From positions 62,001-126,000 of the forward strand of contig JAMWZW010000005.1 in NCBI GenBank assembly GCA_024281995.1: a stretch of DNA of 64,000 bases, written 5' to 3'. Of this stretch, positions 56,777 to 64,000 are shown piece after piece. The DNA is from Nitrosomonas sp. (lineage in GTDB: Bacteria > Pseudomonadota > Gammaproteobacteria > Burkholderiales > Nitrosomonadaceae). Under the pieces are notes generated by a model. The model was not told where the DNA came from, ran no database searches, and worked only from the letters and a program-made list of their open reading frames with translations. The translations under genes were made by a program, and so were the position numbers. The first letter of the stretch is position 1. Each line of letters starts with the position of its first letter.

Positions 56777-57118
56777 TTAAACTTTAACAGATTCCTTGAT
56801 GCTAAAACTATCCCCGCAACCGCAAGTATTATCAACATTTGGATTATTGAGCTTAAAAAAACTATTTAAGCCCTCTTTGGTAAAATCAATTTCAGATCCA
56901 TCCACGATTGATAAGCTAATTGAATCTACAACGATCTTGGTTTCATGAGATTCGAATATTTGATCAGTTAATTCAATCTTATCTGCGTAATCAAAAGTAT
57001 AAGAAAAACCGGAGCAGCCTGATTTCTTAACGCCTACTCGTAAAGCAACCCCTTTACCGCGCTTGGCAAACTGCAGTTGGATATGCTTGGCAGCCTTTTC
57101 AGTTAATGTAATTGGCAT
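56777..57118 (-). CDS. sufA: A-type Fe-S carrier (SufA/IscA)
   Basis: An A-type carrier of 113 residues with the three cluster-binding cysteines at the canonical positions: Cys35 (GCSGF), Cys99 and Cys101 (CGCG). Context in the SUF operon supports the sufA symbol, but sequence alone fits iscA or erpA as well. It has its own promoter-like sequence upstream. Confidence 0.92.
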   Translation of the reverse strand: MPITLTEKAAKHIQLQFAKRGKGVALRVGVKKSGCSGFSYTFDYADKIELTDQIFESHETKIVVDSISLSIVDGSEIDFTKEGLNSFFKLNNPNVDNTCGCGDSFSIKESVKV

Positions 57119-57155
57119 AGCAATAGCCTAAATAATATTACTTTTTAATATGTTT

Positions 57156-57183
57156 TATATACATCATCAACTTAATTTGACAA
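57156..57183 (-). promoter_or_regulatory. Candidate promoter for sufA
   Basis: On the minus strand TTGTCA (57183-57178) and TATATA (57161-57156) are spaced by 16 bp, about 40 bp upstream of the A-type carrier ATG. Prediction from sequence only. Confidence 0.45.
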
Positions 57184-57395
57184 TATCGCTGGCTCAATTG
57201 TTCTAAGTAAGTTATCTATTGCATTGCGTAAGTGATCTTAATATTTAATTTCTACGGGTTCAATTCTCCCGCCTCTTCGGGTAAGCAAGCCGGTTGAAAA
57301 CCCGCAGATTGAAGAGCGCAGTTCATTACCTGCTGCTTGCAGAGAGGTGCTTTGTTTAAACTAAGTATCACTTACTAAAAACGCAATGGGATAGC

Positions 57396-57857
57396 TTATG
57401 CAGCTGTTGACTCGCGCATATCGATCAGCGGTACAATTTCATTTTGTCGATGATTGATCTGATTATCAACGAGCTCCTTCAATGTCACTGCACCGAGATA
57501 TTCAAAAATAAGCTCATTTAATTTTGCCCATAAATCATGGGTCATGCACTTTCCATCGTTATGACAATTTTCCTTACCGCCACATTGCGTTGCGTCAATT
57601 GGTTCATCTACTGCAAGAATAATGTCTGCTATCGATACCTTGTCTAAATCTTTAGCAAGACAATACCCACCACCAGGGCCGCGAACACTATCAACAAGCT
57701 CGGATTGGCGCAACTTTGCAAATAATTGCTCCAAATACGATAAAGAAATTTTTTGACGTTGACTGATGTCTGCTAAGGTTACTGGGTTGCTACTTTGCTG
57801 TAGAGCAAGATCGAGTAGCGCTGTTACTGCAAATCTGCCTTTTGTTGTTAATCGCAT
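57396..57857 (-). CDS. RrF2/IscR-family Fe-S-responsive regulator of the SUF operon
   Basis: A winged-helix RrF2-family regulator of 153 residues. The N-terminal MRLTTKGRFAVTALLDLAL matches IscR almost exactly, and the [2Fe-2S] ligands sit at IscR positions: Cys92, Cys98, Cys104 and His107 (CGGKEN, CHNDGK, CMTH). IscR senses cluster status and represses isc/suf genes. Two operator-like palindromes overlap its own promoter, so autoregulation is likely. It is the first gene upstream of the suf cluster, 277 bp before sufA. IscR or SufR-like naming both fit; by ligand pattern it is IscR-like. Confidence 0.92.
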   Translation of the reverse strand: MRLTTKGRFAVTALLDLALQQSSNPVTLADISQRQKISLSYLEQLFAKLRQSELVDSVRGPGGGYCLAKDLDKVSIADIILAVDEPIDATQCGGKENCHNDGKCMTHDLWAKLNELIFEYLGAVTLKELVDNQINHRQNEIVPLIDMRESTAA

Positions 57858-57911
57858 AATTCTGTTCCTTTTTTGAATGAGATAAAGCTGGTTTAAATGT
57901 TAATCACTCGA

Positions 57912-57962
57912 ATACTTGATTAATTTCGTCAACTATATAATACCTGATTGATTTAGTCAACT
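57912..57962 (-). promoter_or_regulatory. Promoter with two IscR-like operators
   Basis: Two copies of a near-identical 23-bp sequence (57912-57934 and 57940-57962), both of the form ATACYTGATTRATTTMGTCAACT, lie 28 bp apart. On the minus strand they read AGTTGAC... ATCA-GTAT, resembling type 1 IscR sites. They enclose a good promoter: -35 TTGACT (57960-57955), 17-bp spacer, -10 TATAGT (57937-57932), with a start near 57925, pointing at the regulator gene. Confidence 0.65.
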
Positions 57963-58432
57963 AATTAAATTTAATTTCTTCTGAATTTGATTCCCCGCTC
58001 TTTGTGAGGCAGAGTGGTTCATTTAAGTTGTAATTTCCTATGGTCTTGCAGTAGGGACATGGTGCACCCTAAAATGAGCAATAAAAATAAGAGTAAGTCA
58101 AGGAGAGCAATTATCGCGCTTGACAGATACAATAGTTTTTCTGGTGAAATCGGGGATATTGCCAGCGTAAGAAATTGAGTTGCTTAGGCAGTAAATAAAG
58201 GCTGCAAATCGGGATTTAGCTATATACCACGCTCCGGTTGACGTCAAGGACTGTTGGCCGTTGAAACTCCTGTGGTCAATTGCCATGACATACAACCTGA
58301 AAAGATTGCCAGGCTTGTATGCCAACTGGTTATTCAAACAGAGCAATTACAGAAAAATTGCGCCCTCTGAGCAAATTAAAAGGATTAAGTGATTGTTTCC
58401 ACGCTAGTTTAGAAAAATAATAGAGAAATCGA
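57963..58432. other. Intergenic region upstream of CPBP-like gene
   Basis: About 470 bp without a recognisable gene between the SUF regulator promoter and the membrane protease gene. No clear hairpin or repeat was found. Confidence 0.4.
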
Positions 58433-59407
58433 TTGATTGATAATAAAAAAGTAGAATTTACAGTGCCTTCTCGAAACTTGGAGTCTTTAGCGAAGACTCT
58501 TTTTTATGTGCGCGAGAATGTTTCGGCTCTTGACAAAGGGCTGATGCTTTTTTGTATTCTTTGGGTAAGTATTTTGGTGAGTTTTAACTATCAGTTCGGT
58601 ATAGAAAATCAATGGATTGCAAAGCTGGATTCACGGATTGAACAATGGTTTGCACTTTATATGATGTACTGCTGTGCTTTTATCATTCCCTATTTGTTTA
58701 TCATCTTGTTCAGGCAACATTTGATTACGGCTTCCTCATCATTTTGGTTGTTATTGTTAATCGCACCCGCATTGTTTGCACTCAAGGTCAGTGTAGCTAA
58801 TCCTTTGGAAAATAAAATTACTGGAATCTGGGGAACTTATCTCACTGTCATTACTACGTTGCCGTTTAAGCTGCTGATTGTATTGATTCCATTAATTGTC
58901 ATTTACAAGATTCTGCCCAAGCAGCAAAGTTTCTGGGGCATGACAATCAAGGGGTTATCATGGCAGCCTTATTTGCTGATGCTGGCATCCATGCTGCCAC
59001 TCATTATATTTGCGAGCACACAAGCGGATTTTTTAAATACCTATCCACAGCTAAAGAAAATTGCGTTTATTGTCCCGTACACCGATTATCCGTTAGTGTA
59101 TCAGCTACTGTATGAAATCAGTTATGGCATTGATTTTGTGACCATTGAATTGTTTTTTCGTGGATTTTTAATATTTTCATTTGTGCGCTATGTGGGAGCA
59201 GCAGCAATTTTGCCGATGGCGACGTTTTATTGCAGCATTCATTTTGGGAAACCGATTCTTGAATGTATTTCCTCGTTTTTTGGGGGATTGCTGCTTGGCA
59301 TAATTGCTCATAAAACACAATCCATTGTGGGTGGATTGATGGTGCATCTGGGGATTGCTTGGATGATGGAAATTGGCGGCTACTTAGGGAATTTATGGGG
59401 CAAATGA
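58433..59407 (+). CDS. CPBP-family intramembrane metalloprotease-like protein
   Basis: A polytopic membrane protein of 324 residues with about eight helices. The C-terminal half has the CPBP/Abi motifs in reduced form: E-x3-R as ELFFRG (about residue 240), then SIHFGKP and MVHLGIAW, giving the glutamate, arginine and histidine expected of type II CAAX-prenyl-endopeptidase-like proteases. The canonical EExxxR is only E-LFFR here (IE instead of EE), so activity is uncertain. It begins with TTG after a weak AGAGA ribosome site, and no better start is visible. Substrate unknown. Confidence 0.72.
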   Translation: MIDNKKVEFTVPSRNLESLAKTLFYVRENVSALDKGLMLFCILWVSILVSFNYQFGIENQWIAKLDSRIEQWFALYMMYCCAFIIPYLFIILFRQHLITASSSFWLLLLIAPALFALKVSVANPLENKITGIWGTYLTVITTLPFKLLIVLIPLIVIYKILPKQQSFWGMTIKGLSWQPYLLMLASMLPLIIFASTQADFLNTYPQLKKIAFIVPYTDYPLVYQLLYEISYGIDFVTIELFFRGFLIFSFVRYVGAAAILPMATFYCSIHFGKPILECISSFFGGLLLGIIAHKTQSIVGGLMVHLGIAWMMEIGGYLGNLWGK

Positions 59408-59476
59408 AAATGATAGCGGTAGTTGTATAACTATTAAGTGAGCTGCCAAATGGCAACCCACTATATCAAGTTAGTA

Positions 59477-59992
59477 TTATTTGTGCGACAGTCTCACTGT
59501 TCCAGCGCTATCTAAATAAGCGCCAAGACGTTTGGCTAAGTAGACTTCCACATCACCCGTTGATGTGCTGGTTTTTGTTTCCAGACCAAGACCGCAGTCA
59601 TAAATTTGAGTATCAAGGATAGCTACGCGTGTGTTGTGATTTTCATTAATTGTTTTGGCTTGAAAGTTTGCATAGGTATTTGCGGAACCTTTGGATGTAT
59701 CCACAACTACAGTTCCATCAGGTAATGTTATCACTACACGGCCGTCAGCAATTAAATTTGCAGTTGCAACAGCTTCTGTGCGTAAAATGTTATAAGTGGC
59801 TGGATTGGCGACGGCGTCCAACTTGTTTTTGAAGCTGGTTACTCTTGCAGGTGTCAAAATGGCATTCAACGTGGCATAAGGTGCTTGCGTTACTTTCGTT
59901 TGAACTTGTGGTGCACAGGCTGCCATAACATTGAAGCTCATTAGACATAATGCCGCAACCGTTACCATTGATGAGAGTTTTTGCATTTTCAT
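59477..59992 (-). CDS. Secreted protein of unknown function
   Basis: A 171-residue exported protein. The signal peptide (KLSSMVTVAALCLMSFNVMA) ends just before the first cysteine of AACAPQVQ, so it is either cleaved by signal peptidase I or is a lipoprotein with a weak lipobox. The mature part is soluble with two further notable features: RVVITLPDGTVVVD and EVYLAKRLGAYLDSAGTVRLS near the C-terminus. I do not recognise the family. The ATG at 59992 is preceded by GGAGG at six bases, which decides the start. It is convergent with the CPBP-like gene. Confidence 0.7.
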   Translation of the reverse strand: MKMQKLSSMVTVAALCLMSFNVMAACAPQVQTKVTQAPYATLNAILTPARVTSFKNKLDAVANPATYNILRTEAVATANLIADGRVVITLPDGTVVVDTSKGSANTYANFQAKTINENHNTRVAILDTQIYDCGLGLETKTSTSTGDVEVYLAKRLGAYLDSAGTVRLSHK

Positions 59993-60004
59993 ACGTGCCT
60001 CCAA

Positions 60005-60552
60005 TAGAGTTATTTAAATTTCATAAATGCATCACAGTCATTTGATACATCCTAATCACATTAGCAAGCGTTTATTCGTGCATCGACCGTAATGTGCATA
60101 AGCCGTAAGTGAACTTTCGATTTATGCTGTCAGGAATGCTAACAGCTGCTGATGACATGCCGGTGTCAGAGGTATTTCAATCAGGTTAAGTTTTTGCGAA
60201 TCAATGCGCTATTGAACAGGCGGTAACCTGGATAACAAGCTGCTAATAGAGTAAACCGGCTGGTTTGACAATTAATGGGATACTCGGTAGATTTCTGGAA
60301 AGTAAGAAGATTAATGTTTTTGAAATCTGTGTTGTTGAATGCTGCCGTTATATAGCCGATATTGGTATTAATGCAGTGCCTTGTATTTTCCAACCAGCCC
60401 TACTTCTTGTTTTGCCAACAATTGATCGCATATATTTTTATTATGGCCATAAAATCTTTTTGTGAGTCAGTGCGGTCATATGTGTTATGTTGATTGTTTC
60501 TGAAACAGCTTACACAGTGTGAATACTGAATTTTTTTGAAGTGAGTTTTTTT
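60005..60552. other. Intergenic region upstream of cysH
   Basis: About 550 bp between divergent genes with no credible ORF, hairpin or repeat. Promoters for both neighbours are expected here. Confidence 0.4.
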
Positions 60553-61263
60553 ATGTCTGAAGTAGCAGTAGCGGTAGAGAGCGCTAGCAACAGCGCGGGA
60601 CTTAGCGTACAAGCAATTAATGAGCTGAATGATCGTTATCATCCGCTTAATTTTGAGGCACGTTTACGCCGGTTGTATAGGGATTTCACGCCTGAAAAAA
60701 TCATGGTGACTTCTTCTTTTGCAGCAACCTCGGCGTATTTTCTACATATAATTTCCCGTATTAGGCCAGAGCAAATTATTTTTTTTATTGATACAGGTTT
60801 TCATTTTCCAGAAACTCTGATGTATCGTAATTATCTAGCCAAACTCTATCATCTCAAAGTTGAAGATTTGCGAGCGGATGATTATCAGCATCAGTATAGC
60901 GAAAAAGAAAAACTGTATGAAACAGACCCAGATTTTTGCTGCACGATAAATAAAATCAATCCATTGGAAGCGATTAAACCCAATTACGATATCTGGGTGT
61001 CAAGCCTGATGAGTTGGCAGACCGATCACCGCGCAGGCCTGGATATTTTTGAAGAGCGTCGCGGCATTATCAAGTTTAATCCCATGATCGATGTCACACG
61101 TGAGGAGCGTGATGTATATATTCGCGAGCATAATTTACCCTTTCATCCACTCGTGGAAGAGGGGTTTTCTTCCATTGGTTGCACACATTGCACGGTAAAA
61201 GGTGAAGGTCGTAGCGGTCGCTGGATGGGAAAGCCTAAAACCGAATGCGGTTTGCACCTTTGA
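60553..61263 (+). CDS. cysH: Phosphoadenylyl/adenylyl-sulfate reductase (CysH family)
   Basis: An assimilatory sulfonucleotide reductase, producing sulfite for cysteine synthesis. The nucleotide site SSFAATSAYFLH is followed by the 4Fe-4S cysteines of the APS-reductase type: Cys129-Cys130 (DFCCTI) and Cys210/Cys213 (GCTHC). The catalytic C-terminal ECGLH holds Cys232. The usual substrate-binding segment WxxGxRRxQ is altered to WVSSLMSWQ, losing the arginine pair. An in-frame GTG lies four codons upstream; the ATG at 60553 has GAAGTGAG at a good distance and was chosen. 236 residues. No other sulfate-assimilation gene is adjacent. It is convergent with pip, 3 bp apart. Confidence 0.87.
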   Translation: MSEVAVAVESASNSAGLSVQAINELNDRYHPLNFEARLRRLYRDFTPEKIMVTSSFAATSAYFLHIISRIRPEQIIFFIDTGFHFPETLMYRNYLAKLYHLKVEDLRADDYQHQYSEKEKLYETDPDFCCTINKINPLEAIKPNYDIWVSSLMSWQTDHRAGLDIFEERRGIIKFNPMIDVTREERDVYIREHNLPFHPLVEEGFSSIGCTHCTVKGEGRSGRWMGKPKTECGLHL

Positions 61264-61266
61264 TAG

Positions 61267-62226
61267 CTAGCTGCGCGTTTTAAATTTATCCGTGGCGTTT
61301 ATCAATGCAGTCTGTATGCCGGGTTCCCATACGGAATGTCCGGCATCCTCTATGATGATGTATTCAGCTTGGGGCCAGGCATGATGTAAATCATCTGCGC
61401 TGATGATCGGGCAGACAGCATCATAGCGACCTTGCACGATAGTGGCAGGGATATCATGTAATTTGTGTACGTTATCGAGTAGTGAATTCTCGGGTAAAAA
61501 TATATTGTGAATGAAGTAGTGAGCTTCCATGCGCGCAAGCCCGAGTGCGACAGTATCACTGGCAAAATAACTGACAGTTGCGGGATTAGGTAGTAATGTA
61601 GAACAAGAGCCTTCATAAGTGCTCCAACTACGTGCGGCGGGCATGTGGATGGCAGGATCCGGGTCCATTAAGCGTTGATAGTAAGCGGAAAGAATATCAG
61701 TACATTCCGATGGGGGTAGCAGTGCAGTAAATGTGCGCCAAGCTTCCGGAAAAAAATTCCTTAATCCATATAAAAACCATTTAATTTCTTCCGTGCGACA
61801 AAGAAAGATACCGCGCAAAATGAAACCCAAGCAGCGTTCTGGGTAAGCCTCGCCATAGGCAAGCGCTAACGTACTTCCCCAGGAACCGCCAAATACAAGC
61901 CAACGGTCAATGGATAAATGTTGCCGAAGTAACTCTAAGTCATTAATTAAATGGAGCGTTGTGTTGTCACGTATTTCGCCAAGTGGTGTAGAACGTCCGG
62001 CGCCTCTTTGATCGTAAATGACAATACGATAATATGTGGGATCAAAAAAACGCCGGTGCGTTGATGTTGCGCCAGCACCGGGGCCGCCATGCAGAAATAC
62101 AACAGGTATTCCCGAAGGATTGCCGGATTCTTCCCAATACATGGTGTGCAAACTGTCTAAGGATAATGTCCCCTTGCAATTGGGTTCGATTTCTGGGTAA
62201 AGCTCTGTAGGCAAATAGTTGTTCAT
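61267..62226 (-). CDS. pip: Proline iminopeptidase
   Basis: An alpha/beta-hydrolase of family S33 that releases N-terminal proline from peptides. The oxyanion loop HGGPGAG (residues 46-52), nucleophile GGSWGS (Ser115), catalytic Asp in GRYDAVCP and His in DAGHSVWEPG are all present. Product 319 residues, standard for bacterial Pip. The ATG at 62226 fits the family N-terminus (YLPTELYPEIEP); the extension to 62268 has no support. Confidence 0.94.
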   Translation of the reverse strand: MNNYLPTELYPEIEPNCKGTLSLDSLHTMYWEESGNPSGIPVVFLHGGPGAGATSTHRRFFDPTYYRIVIYDQRGAGRSTPLGEIRDNTTLHLINDLELLRQHLSIDRWLVFGGSWGSTLALAYGEAYPERCLGFILRGIFLCRTEEIKWFLYGLRNFFPEAWRTFTALLPPSECTDILSAYYQRLMDPDPAIHMPAARSWSTYEGSCSTLLPNPATVSYFASDTVALGLARMEAHYFIHNIFLPENSLLDNVHKLHDIPATIVQGRYDAVCPIISADDLHHAWPQAEYIIIEDAGHSVWEPGIQTALINATDKFKTRS

Positions 62227-62359
62227 GATAAGTAAATTTTTGGTAAAAACAATAGAAAAAGGTGACAAACAGCACAGAGTTCAAATTTTTAATGAATTAT
62301 AGTTCTGATATATTGGTTAGCGGGTAGAACATTATCTTAACGCTATAAGGAATTATCAT

Positions 62360-62617
62360 ATGCCTCATATTACAATGAAAGAACAAGAAATTTCCATGTT
62401 AAGGGAAGAAGTGGAAATATTAATGAATGAGCGTCAAAGTTTGTTGAATACAGCAGGTGCTGCGGCAGTTTTTGTGGCTAATTTAGACAGTACTTTATTA
62501 CCGGATTGTGCTTGTCAGGCGGCCAAGATACTATCAAGTTCTTTAAATAGTTTGTCTGAAGAAACGTTGCGAGATGCGCTGGAGAAAGTAAAAACTGAGT
62601 TCTCAGTCCGTGCATGA
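62360..62617 (+). CDS. Small hypothetical coiled-coil protein
   Basis: An 85-residue soluble protein with AGGAA eight bases before the ATG. Residues 6-30 (KEQEISMLREEVEILMNER) form a clear heptad-rich helix, and a second helical stretch ends the protein. It carries two close cysteines (DCACQA). I do not recognise the family. Its stop overlaps the GTG start of the patatin gene by 8 bp, so the two are co-translated and probably work together (inference). Confidence 0.75.
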   Translation: MPHITMKEQEISMLREEVEILMNERQSLLNTAGAAAVFVANLDSTLLPDCACQAAKILSSSLNSLSEETLRDALEKVKTEFSVRA

Positions 62618-63803
62618 ACACAAAATAAATCTAGCAAAGCCTAAGGTGGGGCTTGTCCTAACCGGGGGTGGTGCTCGTGCAGCTTATCAAGTAGGCGTGT
62701 TGCGAGCAATTGCTGAATTATTACCTGATAAAAGACGTAATCCTTTTCCTGTTATTTGTGGAACATCAGCGGGTGCAATCAATGCCGCCAGTATTGCGGT
62801 TTCAGCCAACAACTTTGCAGAAGGCATCCAGCAACTTGAAACAGTTTGGTCAAATTTCCATGTTAATCAGATTTATCGATCGGACGTTATGGGGGTATTG
62901 CATAATACTCTGCGGTGTTTATTGTCATTGGTATCGAGTGAGTATGGTCAACATAATCCAATTTCATTATTGGATAATTCGCCGTTAGAGGCTTTGCTAA
63001 AAAAGCGATTTCCATTCCGTTCCATTCAATATGGTATTCGTTCGGGCGCGTTGCATGCTTTGGGACTAACAGCCTGGGGGTATACTTCGGGGCAATCCGT
63101 AACTTTCTATCAGGCAGCAAGAGAAGTAATGCCTTGGAAAAGAGCGCAAAGATTGGGTATTCCGGTTGAAATTGGAATTGAGCATTTAATGGCTTCATCT
63201 TCGATACCGTTTATTTTCCCTGCAGTAAGGTTGAATCGCGAATATTTTGGCGATGGCTCAATGCGCCAGCTTGCCCCTATTAGCCCAGCATTACATCTTG
63301 GTGCTGACAAGGTACTCATTATTGGCGTACGTAAACCAGTGACCGACGAACCAAAACGTGTCAGTGCTACGGGTTATCCACCCTTTGCGCAGATTGCCGG
63401 GCATGCACTCAACAGTATTTTTGTTGATAGTTTGGATGTTGATTTGGAGCGTTTATTACGGATTAATGAAACGCTAAAACTGATTCCTCATGAAATATTT
63501 AAAGAAACAAACATAACTTTACGTCCTGTTGAGGCGATGATGATAGCTCCCAGTGAGGGTATCAATGAAATTGCACAAAAGTATGCGCATACTTTACCGT
63601 GGATCATGCGTTACTTATATCGTGCGATCGGTGCAATGGGGCCGAATGGCTCGACGCTATTGAGCTACGTATTGTTTGAGGCACCTTTTTGCCAAGATCT
63701 CATAGCATTGGGTTATAACGATACATTGCAGCAAAAAGAAGAGCTTTTGAAGTTTATCGGTGTTAAAGCCGAGGAGCCGGAGTTGGTATTGAAACAATGG
63801 TGA
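62610..63803 (+). CDS. Patatin-like phospholipase
   Basis: A serine hydrolase of the patatin family with the Ser-Asp dyad. The oxyanion glycine-rich loop is TGGGARAAYQVG (residues 18-29), the nucleophile elbow GTSAG (Ser53) and the catalytic Asp in DGSMR (about residue 214), giving a soluble phospholipase A/lysophospholipase-type core. 397 residues, with a helical C-terminal extension. The start is GTG, overlapping the small coiled-coil gene; a later ATG is inside the core, so GTG stands. Substrate lipid not determinable. Confidence 0.85.
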   Translation: MHEHKINLAKPKVGLVLTGGGARAAYQVGVLRAIAELLPDKRRNPFPVICGTSAGAINAASIAVSANNFAEGIQQLETVWSNFHVNQIYRSDVMGVLHNTLRCLLSLVSSEYGQHNPISLLDNSPLEALLKKRFPFRSIQYGIRSGALHALGLTAWGYTSGQSVTFYQAAREVMPWKRAQRLGIPVEIGIEHLMASSSIPFIFPAVRLNREYFGDGSMRQLAPISPALHLGADKVLIIGVRKPVTDEPKRVSATGYPPFAQIAGHALNSIFVDSLDVDLERLLRINETLKLIPHEIFKETNITLRPVEAMMIAPSEGINEIAQKYAHTLPWIMRYLYRAIGAMGPNGSTLLSYVLFEAPFCQDLIALGYNDTLQQKEELLKFIGVKAEEPELVLKQW

Positions 63804-63845
63804 CATTTTTATCTGACTGATTAGTACTTTTGTAGGGAAAAATAA

Positions 63846-64000
63846 ATGGGATTCGATAATCCACAATTCTGGATTGCAGTCATGCAAATCATCGCAATCG
63901 ATATTGTTTTGGGTGGTGATAATGCCGTTGTTATTGCGCTTGCCTGCAGGCGGTTACCAGAACATCAGCGAAAGCTTGGAATTTTTTGGGGTGTTTTCGG
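63846..64000 (+). CDS. TerC-family integral membrane protein (partial, runs off window)
   Basis: The first 51 residues (MGFDNPQFWIAVMQIIAID, then IVLGGDNAVVIALACRRLP) match the TerC/YjbE/YkoY membrane family, whose GGDNA motif holds the metal-binding aspartate; members export metals such as manganese. A ribosome site AGGGAAA precedes the ATG. The gene is cut by the window edge. Confidence 0.85.
   Translation, partial: MGFDNPQFWIAVMQIIAIDIVLGGDNAVVIALACRRLPEHQRKLGIFWGVF

Overview
The window looks like the chromosome of a betaproteobacterium, most plausibly Nitrosomonadales (Nitrosomonas-like). This is inferred from three things: the mix of housekeeping genes (gltX with tRNA-Glu and tRNA-Ala beside it, prfC, hemB, hemJ, yicC), a SUF-type Fe-S operon, and exosortase-A-associated accessory genes. 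No 16S gene or species-specific marker is present, so the placement is not proven. No intact mobile element, CRISPR array or prophage is visible. The only mobile-element traces are small transposase remnants either side of hemB.

Layout. 1-4.0 kb: acyltransferase, D-Ala-D-Ala endopeptidase, M32 carboxypeptidase and HemJ. 4.4-12.6 kb: a glycan-lipid locus (flippase-like membrane protein, WecB, NodB deacetylase, DPM1-like GT2, FAD oxidoreductase, then a 1-kb gap with decayed sequence and a GT-C-like membrane protein). 12.8-14.5 kb: tRNA-Glu, tRNA-Ala and gltX. 14.7-17.5 kb: exosortase-associated acyl-CoA ligase and PLP decarboxylase. 17.9-23.5 kb: exosortase-associated acyltransferase, PstS-like protein, porin-like barrel and a GGDEF/EAL protein, closely packed. 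23.5-27.7 kb: a MacAB-like export system with two permeases. 27.9-29.5 kb: a membrane-linked MutS-like ATPase. 29.8-31.8 kb: a proline-rich repeat mini-protein and a secreted trypsin-like protease. 32.3-33.7 kb: transposase remnant, a candidate structured RNA and hemB. 34.1-41.3 kb: yicC, a secreted phosphoesterase-like protein, prfC and an orphan YejE/YejF-type peptide importer pair. 41.6-50.6 kb: one 2,994-residue RTX/S-layer-like protein built of tandem repeats. 50.7-58 kb: SUF operon (RrF2 regulator, A-type carrier, sufB, sufC, sufD, sufS, sufU, nfu) with two regulator-like operators. 58.4-64 kb: CPBP-like membrane protease, secreted unknown, cysH-like reductase, proline iminopeptidase, small coiled-coil protein, patatin, and the start of a TerC-family protein.

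Three items deserve attention. The first is the glycan-lipid locus, whose enzyme order resembles the ArnC/ArnD/ArnT or NaxD logic for making and flipping a polyprenyl-linked amino sugar. The second is a short region of four consecutive hairpins with GGA motifs in front of hemB, which could be a small RNA. The third is the giant repeat protein, in which several 369-bp units are almost identical at DNA level, so length variation by recombination is expected.
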